From Culturomica massiliensis (GTDB lineage Bacteria; Bacteroidota; Bacteroidia; Bacteroidales; Marinifilaceae), in contig NZ_LT594621.1 in NCBI RefSeq assembly GCF_900091655.1, positions 2,418,001 to 2,482,000 on the forward strand: a stretch of 64,000 nt of DNA. Reading direction: 5' to 3'. The stretch's first letter is position 1. The number at the start of each line of letters is the position of its first letter. The translations under genes were made by a program, and so were the position numbers. Under the pieces are notes generated by a model. The model was not told the DNA's origin, did no database searches, and saw only the letters and a list, made by a program, of their open reading frames with translations. Below, in pieces: positions 43,967 to 55,600 of the stretch.

Positions 43967-46408
43967 TTAATATTGAGTCTTTTTCCCCAAATTATTTAAA
44001 CATCTATTGTAATCAGATGCATTCACAACACCATCAAAATCAAGGTCAGATGGCCGATAAACATCACCTGTAGTGCTGCTCATATTAAATATAATCTCAT
44101 TCGCATCAGGAACCGTTATAAAGCCATCTTCTGTAACATCTCCAACAAAAAGAGCAGCCCGTCCATCCGGTAATAAATACATAACAGGTATCGTTGGATC
44201 AGATACATACACTAAAGATACGTTTGTAAAATCAATCAATGGAGTTGCAGGTAAAGAAGCTACAGAAGTTTTAAGTTCTATTGGTTCTTTTGACATAACT
44301 CCTACATGATTTCTATGTGTTACAACAACATGATATTTTGTTTTAGCAAGATTTTTAAAAGTAACATACGGCTTACCATCTAAACTAAAAACAGTCCCAT
44401 CTTGTCTAACAATTGCAGAAACTGAATCTACAGATTCAAACAAATTACCAATATTAGAAACATCTCTTAACTGAATATATATCCAATCTGTAATGTCCCC
44501 TTCTGTCGGTGTCGCAATTGAAGGCATTACAGCCACTTTCTGATCACAATATGGAGAAGTATAATATCCACTGGCATCTCGAGGAAACAAGGCTACCGGA
44601 TAAGAAACCATCAAATTTGTCGAACTATAAGCAAACCCTCCTTCCAACAAAACTTTTAAACTCAAATAGTAGACATCACTTAAATTCACTACCTGCTGGA
44701 ATTCCATCTGGCAATCGGTACCTTCTCCGATATTCATGGTATATTTATAGACCAGGGTATCGCGGCATCCGTCCGGATCGGAACAGGAGGCCGAAGGAGC
44801 CGTATACGTCTTTGCAGAAGTATTTATCGAACCGAGTGCCGGTTGTTTCAACGTATAGCTATCAAAACCGGGTCTTAATGTCATACTTTCTCCCGCTGAC
44901 AGGGTCGTATCGGTCAGGGTAGCCACCAGAGTCTGGTCCTGGGGCAGGTCTTTTACATACAGGGTATCGTATTTCCGGTAAGAAGAACCGTTATTACATC
45001 CCGCTTCGGTAGAAATCGATCTGATCCACACCAATTTGTCGGTAAGTTCCTGTGCCAGTAAAACCGAGCCCTTATACAAACATTTGCCGTTGGGAGCGTT
45101 TTTCCCGTTTACCTTTTCCCAGGACGAAACGCGGTAGGTATCTACATCACTGGCTCCCAAAGCATCCTGCCATTGGTAGGTCACGTCCATATAACTCCCG
45201 ATTATCTGGTGATCGGCATCGCAATCCGGTCCGAAGAAATAGAAAGACACCACGGCCCCGATACTGGGACATCTCATCACCGTATCGGTCCGGTCACTCG
45301 CCCCGATACCGGCAGGGCCATCGTCCCGCAGCGTCGGATCGGAAGAAGCGAACCAACCGTGAAGGCTGTCCCGAACCAAAAGCTGTGTTTTTTGATTGTC
45401 CGTACCGTTTGCCGTATTCGTCGAATAACGGGGCGCTCCGGACAAAGAGGCATCCGACAATTCACATTGGAAATAAATACTGTCCATGGATATCGGCACA
45501 TTGAAAATATGCAGCGTATCCACCCGCTCCAAACCGTCGTTGGCACAGGTAATGTGGTAACGAAGTTTTCCCCATTTCGAAGTATTCAGGAAATCGGCTA
45601 CATGCACTTGACCGGAAACCAGGTTTCCGGTAATATTACTTGTAAATTTAGCTGCATCGTTCGGATTGCCGTTGTAAGCTCCCACACAATCCGGGTCTTC
45701 GGCCATATACCAGGCAATCTTCAGTTTGTCCCCGGACGAATGTCCTTTGGCCCAGATTTTGGCATCCCCGCCTTCACATACCCATTGTACATGGGAATTA
45801 TCAACCAGTATAATGTCTTTTTGAGGATTGAGTCTGATATTTCCATCCAAAGCAAGGATAAGGGGCTCCCCTATCGTCGATTGACCGCCCGTAGCTTTTA
45901 CATCCCATTCCAAACCGGGATTCTGATTCGGATTCGTCATCTTCAAACGCACCCGGCACAACTCTACCGGCTGGTTGTATAAAACGGACACCACCCGCAT
46001 ATTGCTCATGGGGTTTTCTTTCGGACTGACCTTGATGGAAAAACGGTAAGCATAATAACGGGCTTCGATATTCATCAACGCAAAGCCCCCCGCCGTATTC
46101 AGATCCAAATCCGCATGTTTACGTACAATCTGAGGTGCCACATTCTTATCGAACACGACATCTTCCAACCAAAAATTAAGGTCGGTATTCCCCAATAATG
46201 TATCCTGTATTCCATTGTCTCCGACCCAACTTTCATTCGTCCGCCAAAACATTACCGAATACTCCAAAAAATCCCCCTCGATTTTGGCGCTATCGATCTT
46301 AAAAGTCAATGAATCGGTATATACAGCCGCCTCTGTCTTTTGGGTACAAAACAGAAGAACGAGCAGGAACACACTGATCCCTAACCACTTGCATAAAATC
46401 CCCTTCAT
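43967..46408 (-). CDS. Secreted surface protein with dockerin-like C-terminus, 813 aa
   Basis: A signal peptide (MKGILCKWLGISVFLLVLLFC...TEA) is followed by an N-terminal domain opening KIDSAKIEGDFLEYSV (about 30-190) that resembles the one in the next gene. Mixed beta-rich modules with Cys pairs lie in the middle. From about 580 there is a conserved C-terminal module: LKVLLEGGF, DWIYIQLRD, VVVTHRNHVGVMS. The chain ends in two EF-hand-like repeats, GDVTEDGFITVPDANEI and SDLDFDGVVNASDYNRCL, as in dockerins. The same module closes two other proteins of this cluster. In-frame ATGs at 46426 and 46417 exist; 46408 starts the signal peptide and fits the candidate promoter. The C-terminal third is AT-rich. 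No CHU_C domain is seen. Confidence 0.82.
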   Translation of the reverse strand: MKGILCKWLGISVFLLVLLFCTQKTEAAVYTDSLTFKIDSAKIEGDFLEYSVMFWRTNESWVGDNGIQDTLLGNTDLNFWLEDVVFDKNVAPQIVRKHADLDLNTAGGFALMNIEARYYAYRFSIKVSPKENPMSNMRVVSVLYNQPVELCRVRLKMTNPNQNPGLEWDVKATGGQSTIGEPLILALDGNIRLNPQKDIILVDNSHVQWVCEGGDAKIWAKGHSSGDKLKIAWYMAEDPDCVGAYNGNPNDAAKFTSNITGNLVSGQVHVADFLNTSKWGKLRYHITCANDGLERVDTLHIFNVPISMDSIYFQCELSDASLSGAPRYSTNTANGTDNQKTQLLVRDSLHGWFASSDPTLRDDGPAGIGASDRTDTVMRCPSIGAVVSFYFFGPDCDADHQIIGSYMDVTYQWQDALGASDVDTYRVSSWEKVNGKNAPNGKCLYKGSVLLAQELTDKLVWIRSISTEAGCNNGSSYRKYDTLYVKDLPQDQTLVATLTDTTLSAGESMTLRPGFDSYTLKQPALGSINTSAKTYTAPSASCSDPDGCRDTLVYKYTMNIGEGTDCQMEFQQVVNLSDVYYLSLKVLLEGGFAYSSTNLMVSYPVALFPRDASGYYTSPYCDQKVAVMPSIATPTEGDITDWIYIQLRDVSNIGNLFESVDSVSAIVRQDGTVFSLDGKPYVTFKNLAKTKYHVVVTHRNHVGVMSKEPIELKTSVASLPATPLIDFTNVSLVYVSDPTIPVMYLLPDGRAALFVGDVTEDGFITVPDANEIIFNMSSTTGDVYRPSDLDFDGVVNASDYNRCLNNLGKKTQY

Positions 46409-46428
46409 CACATTCATATTATACATTA

Positions 46429-46436
46429 CAAAGTTA
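46429..46436 (-). promoter_or_regulatory. Candidate -7 promoter element for the 813-aa gene
   Basis: On the minus strand TAACTTTG fits TAnnTTTG, 20 bases before the preferred ATG. This would place the transcription start downstream of the ATG at 46426, favouring the start at 46408. No clear -33 box is seen. Confidence 0.4.
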
Positions 46437-46529
46437 ATATATTTTTTGTAAAAAAACTTTTTTTTACATTTTTTCTTAAAATTAACCTACCCGATTTTGA
46501 AGCCGGACTGTTGCTTTAAACCGGCATTT

Positions 46530-46625
46530 GAATTGTAGATTTCAGATTTACGATTTTAGATTAAACAAATCCGATAACAAATCAATCTGTCAGCACCATA
46601 ACTTCAAATTGTAAATTCAAACTCA
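46530..46625. repeat. Intergenic repeat copy inside the giant-gene cluster
   Basis: AATTGTAGATTTCAGATTTACG, TTTTAGATTAAACAAATCCG and ATAACAAATCAATCTGTCAG match the family at 18616-18660 and 14430-14500. It fills most of the 266-base gap between the 3898-aa and 813-aa genes; no gene is seen there. Confidence 0.65.
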
Positions 46626-46674
46626 CATTTAAGGCAATAATTTATACTTTATGTTCATACCTGCCGTCCTTCGT

Positions 46675-49600
46675 TTAAGGTTCGAGTTCTATTTCCGAAA
46701 ACTTATCCCGGTTCAACAACAACAACCAGGCATCTTCACTGCTGCCGTAGCTGTTAATCTGGCTCCAGTCTGAAATATAGCCGGGGAAATCGACAATACC
46801 GTCGAAATTCACATCGAAAATACTATAACCGGGAGCTCCTGCATTGAAGAAGGAGGCATTCGGATTCGACATACTTACCAGCAAGGCCTTTTGATTGATG
46901 TTCAGGTAAGCCGGTGCCATCGCCCAGATATCTATACCGCCGTTAAGCAACACAATCCCTTTCCAGGCGTGTTTTTCCAAATCGTTATCCCGGGTCCAGA
47001 AATTCTCTTTGTACCAGAAGGTCACCGTTTGCGGCGCCGTCGGACTGGCTCCCAACTGTATCGGATTCGCCGTCATCACCGGCAAATGATTCCGGTGCAA
47101 TACGGCAATGTAGAAAGTCTTCCCATGCGTTCCCGTTTTGGGTAGTTTCAAAACGTTGGAACCGTCTCTGCCAAGCGCCTTACCGTTTTTCAACAGGATA
47201 CAGCTATCCCGGGCCACGACTGTCCACTTACCCAGTACATCCTGCGTACGGGCTTCCACATAAATCCAATCGATAAAATCGGCACTCTTCGCCAGGGCCA
47301 TCGGTTCCAGATCGGTAGTCGGCAATAATCCGTAGGTCATCAAATCTGATTTCATAACCCCCGTCAACATCAATTGACTTCCATTGACAGATTGTCCGCG
47401 CAGCGTCGGATCGACCGCACCTCCCAACAACACTCCTTCCAGCTTAAAGTAGCCGTCGGGTTCGATACTGATTTGCCGGTGTGTCGTCCCTAAGTTGTTC
47501 AGACTACAACCGTGAGCGTCTTCACAATTGAACAAATAATGTCCATCCCGTTTCTCGATTAAAATAGTATCCTTGGCATACACGGTATAGGTCGTCACCT
47601 CCCCGTCCATAATCGGATAGGAATTGCCGTAAGTCACCGTCAAGGTCCAGGGTGCCGTTCCGGACGTCATCCGGATGCGGAAGCGCACGCTATCTCCCGT
47701 CGCTATACTGTATTCCTGCAATACGGAATTCCAGAAGCCGTTGTCATATGCCTGGTTGGAACCTTCCACGGTCACCCGCGGCAATTGGGCAATTGTCAGC
47801 GAGGTCGAAATTTCCGGTCCCGCAGCCATAGCACATCCGTGACGGTCTTTCAGTTCCTTCAGCACATAGCGCACGATCGAATCGGTATTGACGATGTAGA
47901 ACGGTACTTCCTGTCTCGGATAACTGATGGTTGTCCCCACCGGAGTACCGGCTTCCCAACCCGGCCGCGTAAACGGCTCTACCGTTCCGTCCCGTCTCAG
48001 ACGGCTCGATTCCACACGGATATAATCCATCGGTTCTGCTCCCCGCATTTCAACATACACCCTCGGCGGCATATTTCCCGTACAGATAATCGTATCTTTC
48101 GGTATAAAATGAGCCTTCGGCAACGAATCGATCACAAAGATAATTTTCGAATTGGTTACCTCATCACAGATGCCTCCCGTAGAATAAGTTACCTGATAAC
48201 GCCCCGGACCGTCCGTCTGTAAAATAAACGGAGAGTTCCAATTACGGTCAAAAGTAATATCCTCACTTCCTCCGGGTTGCAACTTGGTAATATGGTATAT
48301 ACCGTTGGCCACCGAGGGATTGAGAATGGTGTTCAGGTTAATCGGTAACTCACACTCTCCGTAATCGGTACGTCCGACCGGCATGCCCCAGTTCACATTC
48401 GATTTGGGTACGATATTTACATCGATGATCTCCGTTCCGGAGTCGATAAATACCTCGCAAGCCCCGTCTATTCCGTCGCCACCGTTCAGGTCGCGGACCG
48501 TTACCATAAAGCGGGCCGGATTTACCACCGGAATATTGTATACATAGCCGGCATGTGCTTCGGCAGCCTCTATATAGAACGGATTGACATTGATCCATTC
48601 GTTGAACACCGACCAATTCGCCTCTCCGGTCTTTTTCTGCCAGATGGTTACTTCAAACGGTCCGGTGCCTCCGGCTATCTTCACATAAATCGGCAAGTCG
48701 GCCTGGGCACACAAGGTTGTGTCCCGTTTCCCGTTCGGCAAAGACATCTGAGCCGTAGCCTTCGTCCGTTCGCTTATCGTAAAGACGGCCATTTCCTGGT
48801 CTTTGTAATCACATACGCCGTCCGTCAGGTTCTTCACAGCATAGTTTCCGGGCTGCAAACGGGTAACGGTATCCACAGCCCTACCGGCCTCAACATCCCG
48901 GTCGATCGGGTTGTAATCCTCCCGGCAAAGCTCATAACTCCAGGCGCCGGATACATAAGGAGCACCGTGTCCGTCCATTAATTTGACATGTACCGTCGCC
49001 AGGGAATCATAACATACCCACGTTTCCGGTTCCACATCTATGTTGTGCCGTCCTTCGATCTCCAGGATCACCGGAGTGGACTCATCCAAGCCGCAATTGT
49101 TATACACGATACACTTCAAGGTATCTCCGGCATACCGCTCTTCCGTTACCAACGACAACATATGGGTATCTTCCCATTCGTAGCCGATCCCCCGCGCCAC
49201 GGTATCCACTGTCCCGTCTTTATGGCACAGTATCCAGCGGAATTGCAGATCACTACCTGTCGCCGTAATGGAAGGCGTATACAAACTTCCTTCACACATC
49301 TTACCGGCAGTAGCCGCCAAATCGGTTACAATCGAAGCCGGAGTATTGATACGTACCCAGCAACTGTAGTCATAGCGCATCCGTCCGCAATCGGTCGTCA
49401 TCATACAGGTATAGAGCCCGGAAGCATCCTTATTATCGGGAATCGTGTAGGAATTCACCGTTTTTCCCCGGGCAACGGTATCCGTCTCCGCGGTACCTGC
49501 CGGATTAAAAATCCAGACATACTCGTGAACGGTGGTACCGGTCATCGTAGCCGTCAGGGTTCGATCCGCCGACGAACCTCCCGAACCTTCGCAGAAAGTC

Positions 49601-52600
49601 ATTTCTTCCGGCCAGGGCGTCGTCGCTTTAATGCTGACTGCCACATTGACCTCCACATCCTGATAAGCACTGCTTGCATAATCGTTACAGGTATTGTAAT
49701 AGAACACCCGGTAAGTAACATGGGCCACATCCTTCGGTACATCCACCTTTATACCGGCGCTGTTTCCGATCACCGTTTTCGGTTCTCCGGCGATAATCTG
49801 CTGCCATACATAATTGACTCCGGACATCGGAGAAGTACGTACTTCGAGGTAAAGCGGACCATCCGTACAAAGGTTCTGATCGTCCGTATGCCAGATGTGA
49901 TCGATGACCGTATCCACAACAATGTCGTAGGCCGGAATCAAATCCCGTTCTCCGCAACCGCTGCTGATCTTCACCGCATAACGCCCGGCATCAGTTGTAT
50001 AGAAGGTCTTGCTGTACGCTCTGGCTGTCGCACCGGGTATCGCCTCTCCGTTAAAATACCATTGTATATTGTAACCGGGCAAATCCACACTCATGGATTT
50101 TGTCGTTCCCCAGCACAGAGTATCCCGCTTCAATTGTATGCGGGCACTGTCCACATGATTGGATACTTTCACAAACACCGTATCGGCATACACATTACAA
50201 TATCCTTTTTTCATATCTCCGCCGACACAAACATAATACCCTTCGTCGGTATGAGTTACGTTCTCAAATTCCAGCCAGGGATGCGTACTGAGTACGGCAT
50301 CCGGTTTTTCTGCCCGGTACCAGATGTAATCTCCGTCATTAACATTTTCGAACTCACTGAAAATCAATCCCGGCGTACCCTCACAAAGGGTTTTGACACC
50401 CATCGGAGTCATGACGGTCTCATCTTTTACATAAAGCACTATGTTCGGCTCGCTGCGGAAAGTACCGCATGTATTGGTAATATTACAATAGTAACTTCCC
50501 GTTTGTCCGATTTCCAGGTCGGCATCTCTTCCCACTGCAATATTACCGGAAGTACCCACCCGGAACCATTCATAACTTAAACCGCATCCGGTAGCCCGGG
50601 TTTTCAGCAATACACCCTCTCCGTCACAGAATTCATAATAAGGAGCCGTCATTGCCGAAACCTCCGGCCGTTTGTCTCCGATAACCAACACCGGTGCCTC
50701 CATCCATTTGGAGCAACGGGTTGCCGGGTTATAGGCCCATATTCTGTATAATGTTCCGTTGTCGAAATCCTCGCCCTTACAAATTTCTCCGGCAGCCACA
50801 TCCGTCCATTCGAGCGTTTCCCCTTCAACGGTACATACCTGTTTCAGGTAATCCCCGACCACAACCGGATCGACACCATCCTTACACAACCGGTATTCGA
50901 TACCCGCCTGGGCATTCAACAGCGTAATTGTTCCTCCGACAGCAGTTTCCGAGCAGTAATGTACTTCATAATCCCTGAGGCTACATTCCCGTATCGTATC
51001 TACCTCGGCCAGAAATACCGTATCTACACCGTTTACTTTCAAACGGCTGCTGCATTGCGGGCGGGTATAGAAGGTCGCATTTACATAGAATTCTCCCCGC
51101 TCACAAACCGGGTACGGGAACCACAACGTATCGCGGTCTCCCCAGCCGACAATATAATTGTCGTTGTATTCGTAATCTCCGTCCGGATCGACCTTCATCA
51201 ATGAATATTCGACATTGTATTGGTCGCCGGCAATACCGAAACGGGTACATTCGGCTTCACACACGGCATCTCCCGTACTGATGGCCTCGAACTTCGTGGG
51301 AGGTTCGACCTCCTCGACATCGAAATAATGATGCCCGCGGCATCCTCCTTTTGTCTGGAAAGTCAGCACGTATGAATACTGCTCACCGGCCGGACACAGG
51401 TGATTGAAAGAAATCGTATCGCTGATACCGTCTCCCCAATACCGCTGTACCGTATCCCGCTCAATAGGATCCGTTCCGAGTCCTCCGTCCCTCAACTCAA
51501 AGACACATTTGTACGGTGCTCCGAGTACTTCGATCTTAGCCCCCGTCTCTGCACCCTTACAATAATAATAGGTATCGTAAAGCTGCAATTTCGGCAAAGT
51601 ATCCATATACACCGTAATCTTATTATTCATCTCCTGTGTACAGGCTCCTAAAAAGCCGACCACGGAGTATACCCCGGCTTCGCGTACGCTAAACGTAATC
51701 TCACCGCCATCGACACGGTACTGCCGCATCGGAGACACCTCCACGCCGTCCCGGAACAAGGCATATTCTACAGCCTTTTCGGTTCTACCCAGAGAAATCG
51801 TCGCCGTATCTCCCTTACAGAGGTAAATATTTCCGCCGTCGAGTTCCGGATAACGGGTAATATCGAATGCCTGCGGGGCCTGCCCGATAGCGTATGAAGG
51901 ATACATGGTATCCCGGCAGAAACGGGCTTTACTCACCGGATCGATATTGTCTACGATCACCCAATAACGTCCCGGTTCGGTCTGGGGCCTGAACTGTATA
52001 TCACTTTCCGAAGCCGACAACGTATCCAGCGCCTCTGCTTTCGAATCAATGTAGAGGTAATAATTCTGATTCGGTAATTTCCCGACCAGACTCACCTCCA
52101 GTTGCCCTTCGTTACCGCAGATGCTTGTTCCGTCCAAACCCGATAACTGGGGCATCGGTTTGTAATTGACGTTGATCCGGGAACTGGAAATACATCCCTT
52201 GTGATCCATATCCAGCACATAAGCATCGTAAGCCTTGTATGCCCCCAGGAAAATCCGGTCCGTATTGTTATCTTCCGTAGCGGTATAAGACGTCAGCGAA
52301 TCCCGGTACCCGCCATCCATCAAACCGATCAATACATATTTATTATCCGCCTTCACCTGGGAGAGGTAAATATTTTCCCACTCGTTGATACAGGATTCTG
52401 CCGGAACATTGTCCAAAGAAGTGACATTTTCCATGGAAAGCACACCGGAACCGGGCTTTGTTACACCGACCTCGATCGTATCCAAAGGAATATCGCCACA
52501 CACATCCCGTCCCCATAAAATATACCGGGAATTCTTGGTCACCCTGCCGGAAACATATGGCTTGATCATCCGGGGCCCCACCGACGACCAGCTGATCGCA

Positions 52601-55600
52601 GAGCCGGTACCCGCAAGCACGTCACTCATCAAGGTATCGGTAGTGGTGACGTCTTTCAGGTAATAGGACCAACCCTTACTGCTGCAAGGATAGATCAAAT
52701 CGGTTACCGTAGCCGCAGTACAGGTGGGCCGCTGTTGTACCAGATCGCAGATATCGAGTTCTGTAATCTGCACATTGCCGTTCATATCAGCCTTACAATT
52801 CGTCGTTGTATTTTCAGCCTTCACCGTATATACGCCGGTCGTATTGTAAACTCCGAATTTCAGGGTATCTCCCGTACCGGCCATTGTCGCAACAACCTCG
52901 TTATCTCTGTACAAGGTATAACGTACTCCTCTCTCGCTCGAGCGAAGGGTGATATTTTTCTCCTGTGCACAATCGGCGTACAGGGTAAATTCCTTCGGAG
53001 CTTCTTCGGCTTTTACCTCAAAATCCGTCGTCGAGAAACAATTCGTCTCGTCATTTTGGGCAAGCACCGTATATTTTCCATTCTGTATTCCCTGAAAGGT
53101 TTTGGTGCCCGGTCCGACAATCGTATCGAAAGAAATGCCCTCCCGTTGCAATATATAGGTCACTCCCGCTTCCAGACCGGTATAGGTCAGATCGCTTCCT
53201 TCGCCCAGACTCAATCTGCCATAAGGATAGCAATAATATACATCCGGCTGAACCACCGGCTTCGGATTCCGGTTGAAAGTAAACCAATTCACCAGTGTCG
53301 GACAGCCTTCCCGTTCGGCCTTCACCTGATAGGTGCCGTAAGGTCTGGCCGAAAGCACCGTTTCAGCCACGCCCCCGTTTCCGGTAAACAACTCCGTACG
53401 CTCTCCGTTCGGAGCCTCCAGGAAATAAGTCACATCTCTTTCGGTCGGCGACAAAGCAAGTGTCGCATTCTGTCCCTCACAGGCTCCCAATCCGTTGTTG
53501 ACAACAGCGTCTACCTGCGCCGGAGGAACGACTTTACGTATTTCGATATCGACCGTATCCGAACAGGATTTTGTCAATCCGTTCTCGAACGGATAATGAC
53601 CGTTACGGGTATATACGAATTTATACGTACCGGCTCCGAACTGTTTGTGGAAATAATCGTTAGGTGCATGGATCGTCTCGAAACAGATGTTTCTGTTCGA
53701 CAAAATAGAGTAAGACATATCCGTCGACGTCGAGTTCAACTGCAACACCAGTTGCTTTCCGTCACAATATTTCAAAGAAGTAAGCTCATCGTGAGAAGGC
53801 GGCGCAATAAATTCGATCGGCTCGGAATAAGTGGAGCAATGATGATCGCCGGCAACACTCTCGGCCTTTACCCGGTAGACTCCGGCATCCCTGACAGGCG
53901 ACTCCACCCGGAACGGAATGGCTCCCCCTCTGGAATTATTATACCGGTCTTTTTCGACAAAAGAACCGCCGTTGTCCACACTGTATTCCAGCACATAATT
54001 GACTCCCGCCGTTGTCGGACTAAGCACTTTAATGGTCTCGCTCTGTCCCGGCAAAACACAACGCGCTCCCGGATCTTCGACCTCGGGTGTGCCGGGACTT
54101 TCCCGCAACAGAATATAAACGCTGTCGGTAATCACCACATCGTCGTTGCGGGCCGTCAGGAAGAACCAGCCGCTTCTTTCCGGCGTAAAAATCCACCAAC
54201 CGGTATTCGGACCGGTAAAACCGTCTCCCCACCATTGGGTTGTCGTTACATCCCCGTCTCCTCCCGCGGTATAGGCGTATAGTTTCGTTTCTTCTCCTTT
54301 ACACAGATACAAAGAATCGATACGGTCCTGTCCGTTCCCGTCCTGTATATAGGCGGTAAACGGACGGCGGTATACCTCAATCCAGATACTGTCACGCACT
54401 TCCTGTCCCATACTCGTAACACGCAGACGCAGCCAGCCCGATTGCTTGGCGGTAAACATCACGGTATCCCCCTTCATTCCGCCCCATGAAGCATCGGCAT
54501 ATCCGGGAGCGTCGAACGACCAGTTTTTCTCGTACACATAATCTCCTCCTTTGGCATCCGAACAGAAAAACAATTCGTCGTTCTTATACACAATGGTATC
54601 GGTTGCTTCGAGATTGGTACAGCAATACCACAGGTCGTAATATTTCTGGTAGCGTCCCCGGTATTCGATATATTCCGTCTTCCGCTTGATACACCCCTCG
54701 TGTTTGTGGGCATGGTACTGACGGATACAGTTTTCGGAATTACAATTCCGCGAACAGTAATGGTAGCCTGTATGCTGGGCGACACAAGGACAGAACGGAT
54801 ATTCGTAATGCTTGTGTATGTCGGAAAAAAGAATTTCCGCCCGTAATTTACCGCCGATCACCCGGACGGTTACGTCATCGCTGTGTACACACCCGGCTCC
54901 GTCGGTTACCGTCACTTTATAAGTACGGTCTTCGTTCACCGGTGTCGTCAGCCGGTTGCGGAACGGATTGCTCTTATCGTTCTCATACCACTCCTGTCCG
55001 GCATCATCCGTCACCTGATCCCGGCAATAGTACAGGTCGTACCATTTTCCCCTACGGGCATAACCGGCCACCGTATACGTATTCCACTCCGTTCCCATAT
55101 AAACACAACCGTGTGCGGCGGGATTGTAAGCATGGTACAGGTACGGGCAATTCGTCAGTGTACAGTTCGGACCGTGGGAATACCGATGCACCCAATCCGA
55201 TCCATAGGAATCATGCTTGGCTGCACAAGGACAGAACGGCCAATAATATTGTTTGTGCACTGTCGTATTGGGTAAAGAAATCACTCCCGTCTGCTGCAAT
55301 TCCGACTCTTTCTCCCACTGTACTTCCAGCGGCTGTACATAATTTCCGGTAATATCGACATGCAGCCAGGTCGTCAATCCTTTAGCGTCCAGATAAATAT
55401 CCGCCGGATTGGTCGACACCTGGAAATTACTGGCTTTGACAGTAATATCCTTGGAAAAAGAAGTACTGCACATACCCGTCGGGTCGATCGCCTTGGCATA
55501 AAAAGTCGCCCGCTGATTCGGAATAATAATATCCTTCGGATTACCGTCACCGATAAATTTATACCACAACTTTGCCGGATCCTGACGATATACTTCGTAA

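Noticed and set aside
48988..54282. Long open frames on the plus strand (about 530 and 515 codons) opposite the 3898-aa gene
   Set aside because: They lie fully antisense to a clear coding sequence with signal peptide and repeated domains, have no recognisable motifs and are rich in Arg/His/Ile, as expected from complementary codons.
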